The translations under genes were made by a program, and so were the position numbers. Of a DNA stretch of 64,000 bases, positions 56,101 to 64,000 are shown piece after piece. Source of the DNA: Strongylocentrotus droebachiensis (Eukaryota; Echinodermata; Echinoidea; Camarodonta; Strongylocentrotidae); NCBI GenBank assembly GCA_035222895.1, contig JAVYIG010002760.1, positions 124,001-188,000 on the forward strand, read 5' to 3'. Position 1 is the stretch's first letter, and every line of letters starts with the position of its first letter. The notes below the pieces were generated by a model. The model was not told the DNA's origin. It made no database searches and worked only from the letters and a program-made list of their open reading frames with translations.

Positions 56101-59100
56101 TCAACCATCGTTTTCCTCGATTTTCTCGAGAGTCTGGGAACCAGGAGCTTTTGCTCTGGACGCTTTTGCGATCCCGTGGAGGGATGGAGGGCTTACGCCT
56201 TTCCCCCGTTAGCGTTGTTTCCCCATGTGCTCTGGAAGATCAGGGAAGATCAAGCGATGATATCGGGAAGAGGGCTCGTTCGTCAGGTTTCTCCGAACGT
56301 GCTGTACAATTTCTAGTCCAGAGTAGACGAGAGTCGACCAGGACGGTTTACAACTCCTGGTTGGATGCTTTTCACACTTGGTGTGAGGAGGTGGGCGTCG
56401 CCCCTAGAGAGGCGTCTTTACCTTCTATTGCTGACTTTCTGATCTCTTTGTATGACAAGGGGAGAGCTCTGTCAACGATTTGTGGCTATCGGTCTGCTAT
56501 CTTCGGTTTCTTCTGCTCCTCAGCTAGCGGCTCTTTTGAAGTCTTTCTTCCTTAAGAGGCCCTTCTTCAGACCTCTGACACCAGTGTGGAGTTTATCCAA
56601 GGTTTTGGCACTCCCTTCGAACCGCTGTGTTCTGCGACGCTTCTGCTTACTACGGTCAAGACGGTTTTTCTCATGGTAATCACTTCTGGTCAGCGTAGGA
56701 GCTCACTTCATACCCTTTCAGCTGCCCCTGGGCATATCCGCTGGGAAGGTCGTGGGGTTCGTTTGATTCCCAAGGCTTCTTTTATTGCTTAGAATCAGTC
56801 TGACACGTCGGGTTCAGTGGAAGTGGTGCTTCATCCCTTGTCGGATTTTTCTTCGGTCTTCAGGGACGGACTGTGGTGTCCCGTTCGCGCCCTCAAATGG
56901 TATCTTTACAAGACGAAGCCTTTTCGCAAGTCGGATCAGCTCTTTCTGGTTTCTCGAGAGCCACTTTCGGCGGCATCTCGGGATACGATCTCCAGGTGGT
57001 TAGTCTTGGCTATCAAGGCTGCGGGCCCTGAGGCCTTGACGCCTGGCAGGGCTCCTCGTGCCCATGATACTCACAGTGTCAGTACGTCTTGGGCTCTTTT
57101 CATCGGAGTTTCAGTTCAAGATATCTGTAAAGCAGCTTTTTGGAAGTCTCCAAGTTCTTTTTCTGCTTTTTACCTCAAAGATGTGCCCGCGGGCGAACGA
57201 GCCTTTGTGGTCGCTTCTCTGAAGGCGGCTTCGTCGTCTATTTCTCATTGAATTGATAAGTTTGCTTGGTTTTTACCACCCGGCATTAATCTGTGCTGGT
57301 CTTTAGCAAAGTAGAATAGGTAGATACGTTGATTTATTGATGTAAATCATGAAAATCAGTATTGATTTTATTATTTACGATATAAATCTACGTATCTACC
57401 TATTTTCCCTCCCTCCATCCCCAGCGCCTTTACCAAGGTGTATCCTAGGGAACTCGTGATAAGAGGAAGAGGTTACGTTGGCGGCGCTCGGACGCAGGGG
57501 TCACGGAGGGCGCCTTTGGGCGGGGGGGTATGAGCAATTTGGCGATGTGTTTTTAGTTTCGGTTATGCAATGTTGAGGTGCAACAATAGCAAAGTAGAAT
57601 AGGTAGATACGTAGATTTATATCGTAAATAATAAAATCAATACTGATTTTCATGATTTGTATCATAAGCAGTGTGTATAGGCCTACATGTATCACAGTTA
57701 TCTGACAAATATAATCACATTAGACTAGAGCCCCACCTTTATTTGGTTGTCAAATTAGTGCAATTAACTGCTGCCAGATAAACAGACAAATACTGAAAAA
57801 GGAAAACATTCTAATAATCATGATACTTGTATCGTGTACTATGGTAAATGGTACTATGGTAAATGATACAATTATGTATGGATGAATTCAGAATACATAC
57901 TGTACAGTAATACATGTAGGTATGTAGAACTATAATTCCATGATTTGTATGAATCAATTAATGAGTTGTTAGACAGGAATAATGTAGGATTGTTGGTTAT
58001 TTTAATCATCCACTTTATAATTCATTTGCACATTCAGCCATATGCGAGTACAGGAGGCAACTATAGCCTGAAGAATAATGTTGATGCATGTACTTTTTTT
58101 TTCTTTCTTCATTTTGTTTTGCACAAATGCAATTCCCTCTCAGCAAATTGTAATACTAGGAATATCTTGAAAACAGATGTCCTGGCACCGATTTCAATGT
58201 TGATTGATCACATCTTTGCTTGTAGGATATTTTTTGTTTTGTTGGGGGGGGGGGGGGGTAGTTTGCAGGCACAAACCGTGGTCAGTCACTGTGCTGACAG
58301 CTACATGTTGTGTCTGCACAGTGAGACTTGGGGGGGGGGGGGTGTCTGGACACTTACTGTAATAAAAACATGTCTCTTTTGACTTTGAATTTTAGGAGAA
58401 ATATGCACAAAATAGCACCAACTACATGTACTATGATTTTTTTCTTCTTCATTTATAATATTTGTCAACAATCAACATACCTCATGGAACATTGGATCCA
58501 AAATTGTTCAAATTACCATTTGATATTATCTGTCTGGATACACAACCTGTCTGGACACACAATTTGAGGGTATTCAAATGATTCAATGTACAGTACGGAG
58601 TTGCCACAGACAATCTTTGAAATAAAAGTCAAACAATGTATTTTGATTGTTCAGAAAAAGGGAATTATTATAAATGTGTAACAATGGGCGCGTATCAATA
58701 ATGTTATGTACATTTATCAAACACACCAAAGAATAAAGATGAAATGATAAGAATAACAAAAGGGTGATTTCATTACCTTATTCTATTATTACCACTGACT
58801 AGATGGAAATTTTGATTAGCATTGTTCATTTTAGAGGTCATTGTGGTGTTTTCAAATATTTCAATCCAGAGGCATCACAATATACACATGTAGGCTAGTG
58901 TACCGCACAAAGGACAACTTTAATTGATTGCCAAATGATTGTGTTGAATTATACCTCATCTCTGCATGGCATGCAATCATCAAATTGGAATAATAATAAT
59001 ATGAAGTATTACAGTCTTTGCTGTACGAGTGAGGATAATTAACTGTTTGTTGTTGTTTACAGTTACACAAATTTTCTTCTCGCCTCCCCTCATACGCACA

Positions 59101-62100
59101 ATTCCGCCATCCCTTCGTAGTAAAAAAAAAAAAAGTGAAGTATTACAGTCTTTTCTGTACGAGTGGGGATCATTCTCTGTATATTTACAGGTACACAAAT
59201 TTTCTTCTCACCTCCCCTCATACGCAAGATTCCGCCATCCCTTTGTAGTAAAAAAAAAAAAAGTGAAGTATTACAGTCATTTCTGTACGAGTGAGGATCA
59301 TTCTCTGTATATTTACAGGTACACAAATTTTCTTCTCACCTCCCCTCATACGCACAATTTCGCCATCCCTTCGTAGTAAAAAAAAAAAAGTGAAGTATTA
59401 CGGTACAGTCTTTTCTGTACGAGTGAGGATCATTCTCTGTATATTTACAGGTACACAAATTTTCTTCTCACCTCCCCTCATACGCACAATTCCATCATCC
59501 CTTCGTACAGTAGTCCCATTCAAACCTGAAACCTAGCTGTTAAATGTTTCCCCAGTCTTGGCCAGACTTCCGTAACGGGATACGAACATGCAAATCAATG
59601 CAATCATAGACCGAAGACATAGATTAAATTGCAGGTACATGTTGTGAGAATGGTGTAACGATAAACAGACCAGCTTCCCAGCTTTAGAACCTGACCCGGG
59701 GAGTTCTGATGAATGGGGCATTCACACCAGAGGAAATTAACGGTATATAAAAATTGAATACTGAAATGTGTAGGTAAAGAATGATTGTACAGGAGCCTTT
59801 TACACAGGGCGAGAATATCGTGAATTGAATCATTGTATGTACAGTATAAAGAAAATGATCTTGGGGAGATCGGCTTCCACCAACTTTCAATCATACCAAA
59901 CTTTAGATATTGCTGGCTGGCCATTACAAATGTATATCAGCGGGACATGCATAAACGACAAGCTCTGCCTTGTTACAGTATGATATAACAACGTTCACAC
60001 TACAATTTAATCTGGATTCTTTATTGATTATTCATTTGAAACGATGCCTGGTCACACCGGCAAAAGTTAAGTTGTTATCGTATAGCTACACGTAAGTGAT
60101 TTTTAATACTGCTATAAATGAATTGTCCAAGTCTGAATGGGTGTTGAATCATCTTAAAGGCATCATCTAACAATTTAAATCTTTGGTTGCGTTTATCTAC
60201 CAAATTTTTGGCTAGAATCAGGTTTCTCAAACGTCTTTCAGGCAAATTTAGAAGTTGATAAACGCAAAGTCTTTTTTAAAGGGCTTTAGATATGGGCATA
60301 TCTAAAGACGCAAAAAGGTGTGTTTTGAATGTGACATACAGCCAGAATCACGTTTCTGAGAGATCGATAAACGCAAAGCTGTTTTGAACCTCACATACAA
60401 ATAGGACCACCCAGGTGTTTTGTACAAGCATGTGTGAAGTTGACCTTCGAGAAACTGTCTGCTTCCCGGGTCAAAACAGTTGGGCAGACACAAGGCCTTT
60501 ATTGTGAATCGTGAAGAGTCGATAAACGCGACATCCCGCAAATCACGATCGTATAGTGGGGTATGATAGTGGGGTTCGATAAGGGGGTACGATATGTACA
60601 TATCTAGTGGCAAGCCTTGATAAACGCGCCCTAAGATGCATGTCCTTACGTGTTACCAGTATCTGTGATATGGTGTAATATTGAAGCCCTAATAAAATTG
60701 CGCTTCAAAATGATCATGAAGTGCCTCAAAAAAGTAAAAGTCTTTGAGTGACCAGTTTTACCATACTCATTTTCCCCATTAGACTGTAGTGTTATCATCA
60801 AAACGATATGTACATATCTAGTGGCAAGCCTTGATAAACGCGCCCTAAGATGCATGTCCTTACGTGTTACCAGTGTCTGTGATATGGTGTAATATTGAAG
60901 CTCTAATAAAATTGTGCTTCAAAATGATCATGAAGTGCCTCAAAAAAGTAGAAGTCTTTGAGTGACCAGTTTTACCATACTCATTTTCCCCATTAGACTG
61001 TAGTGTTATAAAAAACGTTGAGAACACGGTTTTTGAAATTTCGATTTCCAATCATAAATATCTTGATAATCAAACAGGCGATTCTGCTTGTAAAAGTCAT
61101 GGGGTTCTAAAGGTTTATAATTATCATTGCAGCATGAGCTAAATCCAGGATTTTGTTTCAGAATCTGAGGCAATGTTACCGAGTCACTTTAAATCTGGAG
61201 TAGACAAGTAGTAACCTGAGTTACTTTATTGATTTCTTTCAAAGTAGTTCACCAGGCAAGAATATACTGTACTTACAAGAAGATTCTTTGTTTGGATAAC
61301 AGACCCCGGTGAAGTCTGAAACCATGTGCCTAGCATCTTCTAAGTAGACAAAAAAAAGAGATGCTGTCAATATTTTTCTGGAATGATTGATTTTTTTTTT
61401 CATGTAGGGAAAATTTGTGATGATAGAGACCAGACATGTCTAAATGTTGAAAGCAGATCTTGTTTCCTCCAGCCTGGTTTCCTCCATCAATTTGTGTTTA
61501 TTATATGGGACATGACCAATATTATCATTATTGGCATCATCATCATCATCATCATCATCTTATAACTATATCATCACTATCAACACCATCATTCTTCTTA
61601 TCCTCTTTTTCATCATCATCATCATCATCATCACCATCATCATCACCATCATCACCACCACCGCCACAATTCCAATCATTCTCATCATATTCATCATCAT
61701 CATCATTCTCCTCATCCTCTCGATCATCATTGTTATCATCTTCAGCATCATCATAATCATCTTCACCACCATCATCTTGACTACCACAAGGGTCACTGCC
61801 ATTACTGTTATCATCACCATTATAATCACAATCATAACTAGAAATGCAATCGTGTCACAACGATGTGCGTGCAATGACGCCGTGTTTCTACGTGTCGAAC
61901 GAAAGAGCTTCTCTCGGACTATCCAGAGCAATTTGTACGAAGTCTTAGCTTCTGTAATATTGGAGACAGGTAGGGCGAAAGAAAGGCCTCAATAGTGACC
62001 TTGATGGGATGGTAGTGACTATGCCTACGATGTTTGAAAGAAATTGGGATAGGGGAAAGAACCTAGAAAGGGCTCGCAAGCACTGCGTGCAAAAACAAAT

Positions 62101-63960
62101 GGTTTTTGTTGCACGTTCGTCATTGCAATCAAGATCGTTCTAGGGGTCAAAAGCGTGAACCCGATTTGCCCCATAGACAATGCGTGTAATGCATGGGCGG
62201 AAAACGTACAGGATCTGTATTATGACCGGAGTTAAATTGTTTTTTCTCACTCTCTTTATGTCTCTTTATGGGCCGTATATGGTATCATTGGAAAGAGAAT
62301 TTCATGGTTGTTATTGTAAACTACTCTCTTTTTTTCTATGATAATCCTATCGAAACATGTGATGTAAAATAGATTTAAAGGACAAAATGGCGTCTTAAAT
62401 GGCCCCCTTGACTAATTTCAAAAATCCGGCCACGAGGTGCCCTGCGTATTGCATCTCGGAATGTCATTGCAAATTTATAAGGAAAAAAAAGGATGTTTAG
62501 GGGACGAAAAGTAGTCTGAAAAAATGACGTCATGGCCGATAAGTGTTATAATCGGGCGGAATTCGTATAGTGACCCTTGTTCAAATGCGATTTACTCACA
62601 ATTTTCTGTGTAAACATATACCATACTTGGTATCATTCGAAAGGGCACTTCATTGCGGTCAGTTTGACACCATTGTCATCTGCACGTAATGTACTGCACG
62701 CATTAAAGGCGCTATTACGTAATGCATAGCATATTCATCATTTTTGGCGATAACTTTGCGCTGACGTTATTAAAATTTACCAAACTTGGCAGACAGTTGT
62801 CACGTATATGGATACATGTGTCTGCTAAGTTTCAACGACGTAGGTATAAAGATCGCCATTTTAGAGCAAGTTGAAGTTATTTCGGAATTTTCTTGAAAAT
62901 GGCGAATTTGGAGGGCAATTTTCCCAAATTTGGTCAGGCTGGAAAGGGCATATCCTCAAGTATCTAAATCCAAAAAAGGGTACGGGTCTGCCAAGCCATA
63001 ATGGAGATACGGCCACAGAGAGAAAGCCAATTTCCAGAACTTTAGAGGGCGCTATTTATGTTTTGCAAAGCCATTGGAGCGTGAAATTGGGCATGGCTAT
63101 CAGCAATTATGAGACAAACATACTGTGAGATTTTAATACAAAACGGACATTATATGAGAAAGTTATGGCAGTTTTAGATTATTTAGGGGTCCATTTCTCA
63201 AGAATTTTAAAGATTTTTGACGGAGTCGGTTTCAGATTTGAATTTTGAGTACGAAGATGGCATTTTGAAGGTCAAGTTATACGTCGCAGATGAAAGAACA
63301 TCTCTCAGACTATCTAGAGGAATTTGTTAGAAATTTGTAGGATCTAGGATAGTGGAGATAGGAAGGAAGGAAGAAAGGCCTTAAGATGGACCAGAAACGG
63401 ACAAAATGGCGCCTGGACGGTTATGCATGAGTGATTTCGAAAATCGAAGAATGTAGTGACCTTGATGACATGTTAGAGATTATGCCTGTGAAATTTGAAA
63501 GGAAAAGGACACGAGGAAAGCACCTAACTAGGAATAACAAGCACTGTGTGCAAAATGAATGCGATTTCCGGACGATAAGGAAAAGTATATTAATGGGGCA
63601 GAATGTGAACGAAAACAAGGCAATGACGAAGGGTCATCATTGCAATTAGCATCATCTTCACCACCACCACCACCACCACCATCATTACCACAATCATCAC
63701 ATCAACATCATCAGCATCATGACCACCATCATCAATCATCATCATCATTGTGCATCTGACTGATGTGATGTGATGACCTTTTTATTTTTCAGAAATCCAA
63801 GCTTTGCCCTAACAAATCAATTTCACTTCATCTCCCTTCTAGAACTGAAGCTGTACAAGCGGAAGCTGAAGACGATGGCTCAGCAGCTCAAGTACGAAGA
63901 CGGAATCAAATCCTCTCTACATATATGGCAGCATGAGATACTACCAAAGTGGGATGATGT
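30626..63960 (+). CDS. TBC1D12/TBC1D14 orthologue, 5' four coding exons (partial gene)
   Basis: Family role: Rab-GAP-type proteins of recycling endosomes. TBC1D14 and TBC1D12 bind RAB11, and TBC1D14 also affects ULK1 traffic and starvation autophagy. Exons 30626-32196, 37941-38210, 40608-40690 and 63843-63960 join in frame for 680 codons plus two bases. Diagnostic matches: GWKLFGRVP, SSTTALILENRP, then YLPAKN, a charged helix (EEEEKHKEEYTKMLKEAKKK) and HIWQHEILPKWDDV. These are the linker and helix just before the TBC domain in TBC1D12/14. The TBC catalytic domain itself lies beyond the window. The invertebrate gene may precede the split into vertebrate TBC1D12 and TBC1D14, so no symbol is chosen. 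Confidence 0.88.
32990..33384. mobile_element. Inverted-repeat family A element, copy 2 (395 bp)
   Basis: Ends TTAAAGGTAAAGACCAGT and the complement of TTAAAGATAAAGACCAGT. The interior matches the copy at 16376-16750. Confidence 0.9.
33430..33654. mobile_element. Family A, 3' partial copy
   Basis: Repeats the 3' half of the preceding copy (TACATCTTTCTGTGTGCAGT onward to CAATCGCATGACCATAACT) only 45 bp away. It is likely a local duplication and has taken in an ACATGTACATGTAC run. Confidence 0.8.
33870..34275. repeat. ACATGTAC palindrome cluster
   Basis: Dozens of overlapping TACATG/CATGTA words, many as GTACATGTAC. Because the word is its own complement the cluster can form small hairpins on either strand. 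The open frames here (Tyr/Met/Cys-rich) are artefacts of this repeat. Confidence 0.85.
35335..35548. mobile_element. Fold-back element, arms about 92 bp
   Basis: The left arm (GAACATGACTGACAATGAGA through GGGATGTTCC complement) is mirrored almost perfectly on the right. The loop is about 30 bp near 35430-35458. Confidence 0.88.
37941..38210 (+). CDS. TBC1D12/14-like coding exon 2
   Basis: Acceptor cttttgacag, donor CCAGA|GTAAGT, 270 nt, residues 524-613. GC-rich compared with the surrounding intron. Begins NIFRKSLGKS, then PPGWKLFGRVPAKE and ends KEASSTTALILENRP. The last motif is nearly identical to vertebrate TBC1D12/14. Confidence 0.93.
39928..40187. mobile_element. Inverted-repeat family C element, copy 1
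   Basis: Left end has AACTAAATTATTCATACCCC, right end GGTATGAATAATTTAGTT followed by AACTGTA. In TBC intron 2 (38211-40607), which otherwise holds only a family-D fragment at 38585-38692 and AT-rich sequence. Confidence 0.75.
40608..40690 (+). CDS. TBC1D12/14-like coding exon 3
   Basis: Acceptor atttttgacag, donor AAAG|GTAAGA, 83 nt. Encodes EYLPAKNPEEEEKHKEEYTK and onward to MLKEAKKK. The LPAK-x-x-EE-x-x-x-H pattern and charged helix match TBC1D12/14 upstream of the TBC domain. Confidence 0.93.
42232..42547. mobile_element. Inverted-repeat family B element, compact copy (316 bp)
   Basis: Starts TTAAAGGGATCCGGTAAC and ends AACGATCCCTTTA. Shares with the other copies TGATCATTTTTGAAGTGCGA and ACACCATATCACAGACACTG. 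Opposite orientation to the UIMC1 intron copies. Confidence 0.88.
44698..45216. mobile_element. Inverted-repeat element, TACCGTATTTAACGGTG ends (519 bp)
   Basis: Left end TACCGTATTTAACGGTGTAT then AAACCGCAC; right end is the imperfect complement (GTGCGGTTAATACACG, TTATTTACGGTA). Inside are long A/T homopolymers and a LINE fragment. Confidence 0.8.
44941..45081 (+). pseudogene. LINE reverse-transcriptase fragment inside the preceding element
   Basis: One frame reads WFESNLSDRSQYVD, a stop, then HGVPQGSILGPYCFLIY. These are two neighbouring blocks of non-LTR reverse transcriptases of the CR1/Jockey type (WFxSYLxxRxQ and GVPQGSxLGPLLF). Too short and interrupted to function. Confidence 0.8.
45311..45551. 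mobile_element. Inverted-repeat family C element, copy 2 (241 bp)
   Basis: Ends TACAGTTAACAACTAAATAA and the complement of TACAGTTAACTAAATTATTC. The interior resembles the copy at 39928-40187. Confidence 0.85.
45875..46061. mobile_element. Inverted-repeat element, GGGCCC ends (187 bp)
   Basis: Starts GGGCCCTGTTCCACAAAACT and ends with GTAAGTCTTATGCAATGGGG. Inside it has the inverted words GGTAACTTTGCCATCAATGG and TTGCAAAGTTACCATCAATG. Confidence 0.75.
46460..46865. mobile_element. Inverted-repeat element, AGGGTATGTTTATGCTCAA ends (406 bp)
   Basis: Left end AGGGTATGTTTATGCTCAAC, right end complement of AGGGTGCGTTTAAGCTCAAT. Shares the GCCAGAATCAGG word with the insertion at 60182-60630, suggesting a common family. 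Confidence 0.75.
48538..49419. mobile_element. 882-bp palindromic element, CAGTGCGTCCCAG ends, TA-flanked
   Basis: Left arm 48538-48960 is mirrored by about 48990-49419, from CAGTGCGTCCCAGAAAAAAC to its exact complement, with few mismatches and a short centre. TA flanks both sides (48536-48537, 49420-49421), as for Tc1/mariner-type insertion. The 112-codon frame at 49039-49377 is one arm of the palindrome and is not a gene. Confidence 0.9.
51913..52065 (+). repeat. DIRS left inverted terminal repeat
   Basis: Runs from acgtatctacctattctac through the C-rich stretch to about taacctctttctcttat. It is the reverse complement of 57463-57614 with only a few differences. The unique outermost bases (51894-51912) are not shared with the other end, as expected in this group. 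Confidence 0.9.
52423..53730 (+). pseudogene. DIRS ORF1 (Gag-like), with 276-bp in-frame duplication
   Basis: Best start is ATG 52423 (MSRSSYFLLAG); the frame is also open back to 52369. The protein is Ser/Pro/Gly-rich with a tandem 92-residue duplication (about 52492-52767 and 52768-53043). The frame stops at 53730, before the conserved Gag-like block that continues in other frames to about 54610, so ORF1 is probably truncated by frameshift. No catalytic motif is expected in this protein. Confidence 0.7.
53974..54612 (+). pseudogene. DIRS Gag-like C-terminal part
   Basis: This frame contains FDKSDNLLFDLFSRLAVTSH and IEKYRREAVLTFLG, a block I associate with DIRS Gag-like proteins. It is in a different frame from the end of the 52423-53730 ORF, and the upstream part overlaps a third frame. 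It then becomes basic with SRPRKKSLK and ends before the reverse-transcriptase region. Confidence 0.6.
54640..55540 (+). pseudogene. DIRS reverse transcriptase, frameshifted and missing its catalytic Asp pair
   Basis: Recognisable blocks: SPVFVIPKCSGSLRMILNMK, VSLDLRDAYFHVPIHP, then after a frameshift near 55100 the FYRYRALLFGL block, and further on GFLIFWEKSEF with LGAQLD. The metal-binding Asp of the DLRDAYFHV block is present. The segment that should hold the YxDD box, between the VVASVM and GFLIFWEK blocks, is too short and lacks the two adjacent Asp residues. The region is dead. Confidence 0.85.
55640..56070 (+). pseudogene. DIRS RNase H domain
   Basis: In one frame: VTVTTDASLLVWGG (first Asp), INVLELMGVFASL (Glu), LFLTDNVSVMAYINRQGG (second Asp), and HIPGEENILADFRSR (His and last Asp). 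All expected RNase H positions are visible. The frame differs from the preceding reverse transcriptase. A conserved block follows (DIDLFATSLNHRFPRF), after which another frameshift occurs near 56130-56180. Confidence 0.85.
56270..57251 (+). pseudogene. DIRS tyrosine recombinase, frameshifted
   Basis: The N-terminal SAM-like part (RRESTRTVYNSWLDAFHTWC, then YRSAIFGFF) is followed by frameshifts near 56500-56700. After them comes SGQRRSSLHTL with the first catalytic Arg. The C-terminal part is open (56817-57251). It keeps the SVSTSWALF block and Tyr in AFYLKDV, the probable nucleophile, but has His where the second catalytic Arg of the HxxR box belongs (AHDTHS). Catalysis is unlikely. Confidence 0.85.
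57304..57403 (+). repeat. DIRS internal complementary region
   Basis: The first part (57304-57348) is the reverse complement of the left outer end. The second part (57349-57403) is the reverse complement of the right outer end. They meet at the bases that would be joined in a circular copy, so the region records the circle junction. In the DIRS model this region templates completion of the ends. Confidence 0.88.
57463..57614 (-). repeat. DIRS right inverted terminal repeat
   Basis: Reverse complement of the left repeat, ending in aataggtagatacgt. The outermost 40 bases (57615-57653) are unique to this end and are copied in the internal complementary region. Confidence 0.9.
58995..59505 (+). 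repeat. Minisatellite, 4 copies of about 120-130 bp
   Basis: Each unit has GAAGTATTACAGTC, TGTACGAGTGAGGATCATTC, ACACAAATTTTCTTCTCACC, CATCCCTTCGTAGTAAAAAA. Unit starts are near 58998, 59137, 59264 and 59391. Confidence 0.92.
60154..61192. mobile_element. Family B copy with nested insertion and 213-bp tandem duplication
   Basis: Starts TTAAAGGCATCATCTAACAA, is interrupted at about 60182-60630 by an element with GCGTTTATC ends, resumes at AAGATGCATGTCC and ends ACCGAGTCACTTTAA. The segment starting GATATGTACATATCTAGTGG occurs at 60591 and again at 60804, duplicating the insertion's right end together with family-B sequence. Confidence 0.8.
61532..61850 (+). repeat. CAT/ATC-rich microsatellite
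   Basis: Long imperfect (ATC)n with CACCAC interruptions. The open frames on both strands here are repeat artefacts. Confidence 0.92.
61885..63610 (+). repeat. Diverged direct duplication pair (61885-62110 and 63285-63610)
   Basis: Shared words in order: GAAAGA then TCTC-GACTATC-AGA, GGAGACAGG/GGAGATAGG, AGAAAGGCCT, GTGACCTTGATG, TTTGAAAG, CAAGCACTG-GTGC. The 1.2 kb between holds AT-rich sequence with no gene recognised. Confidence 0.7.
63645..63760 (+). repeat. CAC/CAT-rich microsatellite
   Basis: Imperfect (CACCAT)n just upstream of TBC exon 4. Confidence 0.9.
63843..63960 (+). CDS. TBC1D12/14-like coding exon 4
   Basis: Acceptor tcccttctag, donor GATGT|GTGAGT, 118 nt. Encodes a basic helix (ELKLYKRKLKTMAQQLKYED), then IKSSLHIWQHEILPKWDDV. 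The last part aligns with the segment directly before the TBC domain in the family (an EILPNW motif in vertebrates). The next exon is outside the window. Confidence 0.93.
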
Positions 63961-64000
63961 GTGAGTATTACTTTCAGATTTAATATCGTCTGTTGAGAGC

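Larger units (their letters stand above)
51894..57658 (+). mobile_element. DIRS-like tyrosine-recombinase retrotransposon, full-length but decayed
   Basis: A 5.76-kb element in sense orientation in TBC intron 3. It has near-identical inverted terminal repeats of about 150 bp (51913-52065 and 57463-57614) and an internal complementary region (57304-57403). The latter repeats, back to back, the complements of both outer ends; this layout is specific to the DIRS group. Both ends carry GATTT (51894-51898 and 57654-57658), read as the recombination core rather than a staggered-cut duplication. Coding order: Gag-like, reverse transcriptase, RNase H, tyrosine recombinase. Several frameshifts and lost catalytic residues make it non-autonomous. 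Confidence 0.9.
57659..63842. other. TBC intron 3, part right of the DIRS element
   Basis: No exon seen before 63843. Contains a minisatellite, a composite nested family-B region, CAT microsatellites and a diverged direct duplication. Short G homopolymers occur near 58244 and 58331. Confidence 0.6.

Noticed and set aside
58995-59505. Possible CRISPR-like array
   Set aside because: Units are about 125 bp and fully repeated with no unique spacers, in an animal intron. It is a minisatellite.
61531-61995. 154-codon Ile/Thr-rich frame
   Set aside because: Produced by the CAT microsatellite in frame.
63792-63842. Upstream acceptor (tttttcag) for TBC exon 4
   Set aside because: Reading from it in the required phase meets a stop codon within a few residues; the acceptor at 63841-63842 keeps frame and family similarity.

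Overview
This is an animal nuclear genome window, AT-rich and intron-rich, with two multi-exon protein genes facing away from each other and a dense load of transposon relics. The organism is probably a marine deuterostome, and an echinoderm such as a sea urchin or sea star is my best guess. The reasons are the RAP80 and TBC1D12/14 orthologues with large introns, a DIRS-type retrotransposon, many short TA-flanked inverted-repeat elements and a very high density of the palindrome GTACATGTAC. The species cannot be fixed from sequence reading alone.

Minus strand, 23154 down to 4316: a complete coding region for an orthologue of UIMC1 (RAP80), the ubiquitin-binding subunit of the BRCA1-A DNA-repair complex. 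I assembled 13 coding exons by hand. Every junction keeps frame and the joined CDS is 4317 nt (1438 codons plus stop). It has one ubiquitin-interacting motif split by an intron, an Abraxas-interacting region, two RAP80-type zinc fingers and the conserved C-terminal box. It is about twice the length of human RAP80. Two exons are very small (29 nt and 4 nt), and a 30-residue tandem repeat holds SUMO-interaction-like cores.

Plus strand, 30626 to beyond the window end: the first four coding exons (680 codons) of a TBC1D12/TBC1D14 orthologue, a Rab-GAP family linked to RAB11 recycling endosomes and autophagy. The catalytic TBC domain lies past the right edge. Its third intron is about 23 kb and holds a 5.76-kb DIRS-like tyrosine-recombinase retrotransposon (51894-57658). 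That element has inverted terminal repeats and an internal complementary region matching both outer ends, but its coding region is broken.

The rest is repeat-derived. Bases 1-4315 hold a CTT/CAT-rich minisatellite and GA/CT tracts beyond the UIMC1 3' end. The UIMC1 introns hold inverted-repeat elements, a tandem array rich in TGACCTTTGACCT motifs and nested insertions. The 7.5-kb gap between the two genes holds two palindromic elements and a two-copy segmental duplication. The TBC introns hold the TACATG-rich tract, further inverted-repeat elements, an 0.88-kb near-perfect palindrome, a LINE reverse-transcriptase remnant and CAT microsatellites. I saw no rRNA, tRNA or CRISPR array.
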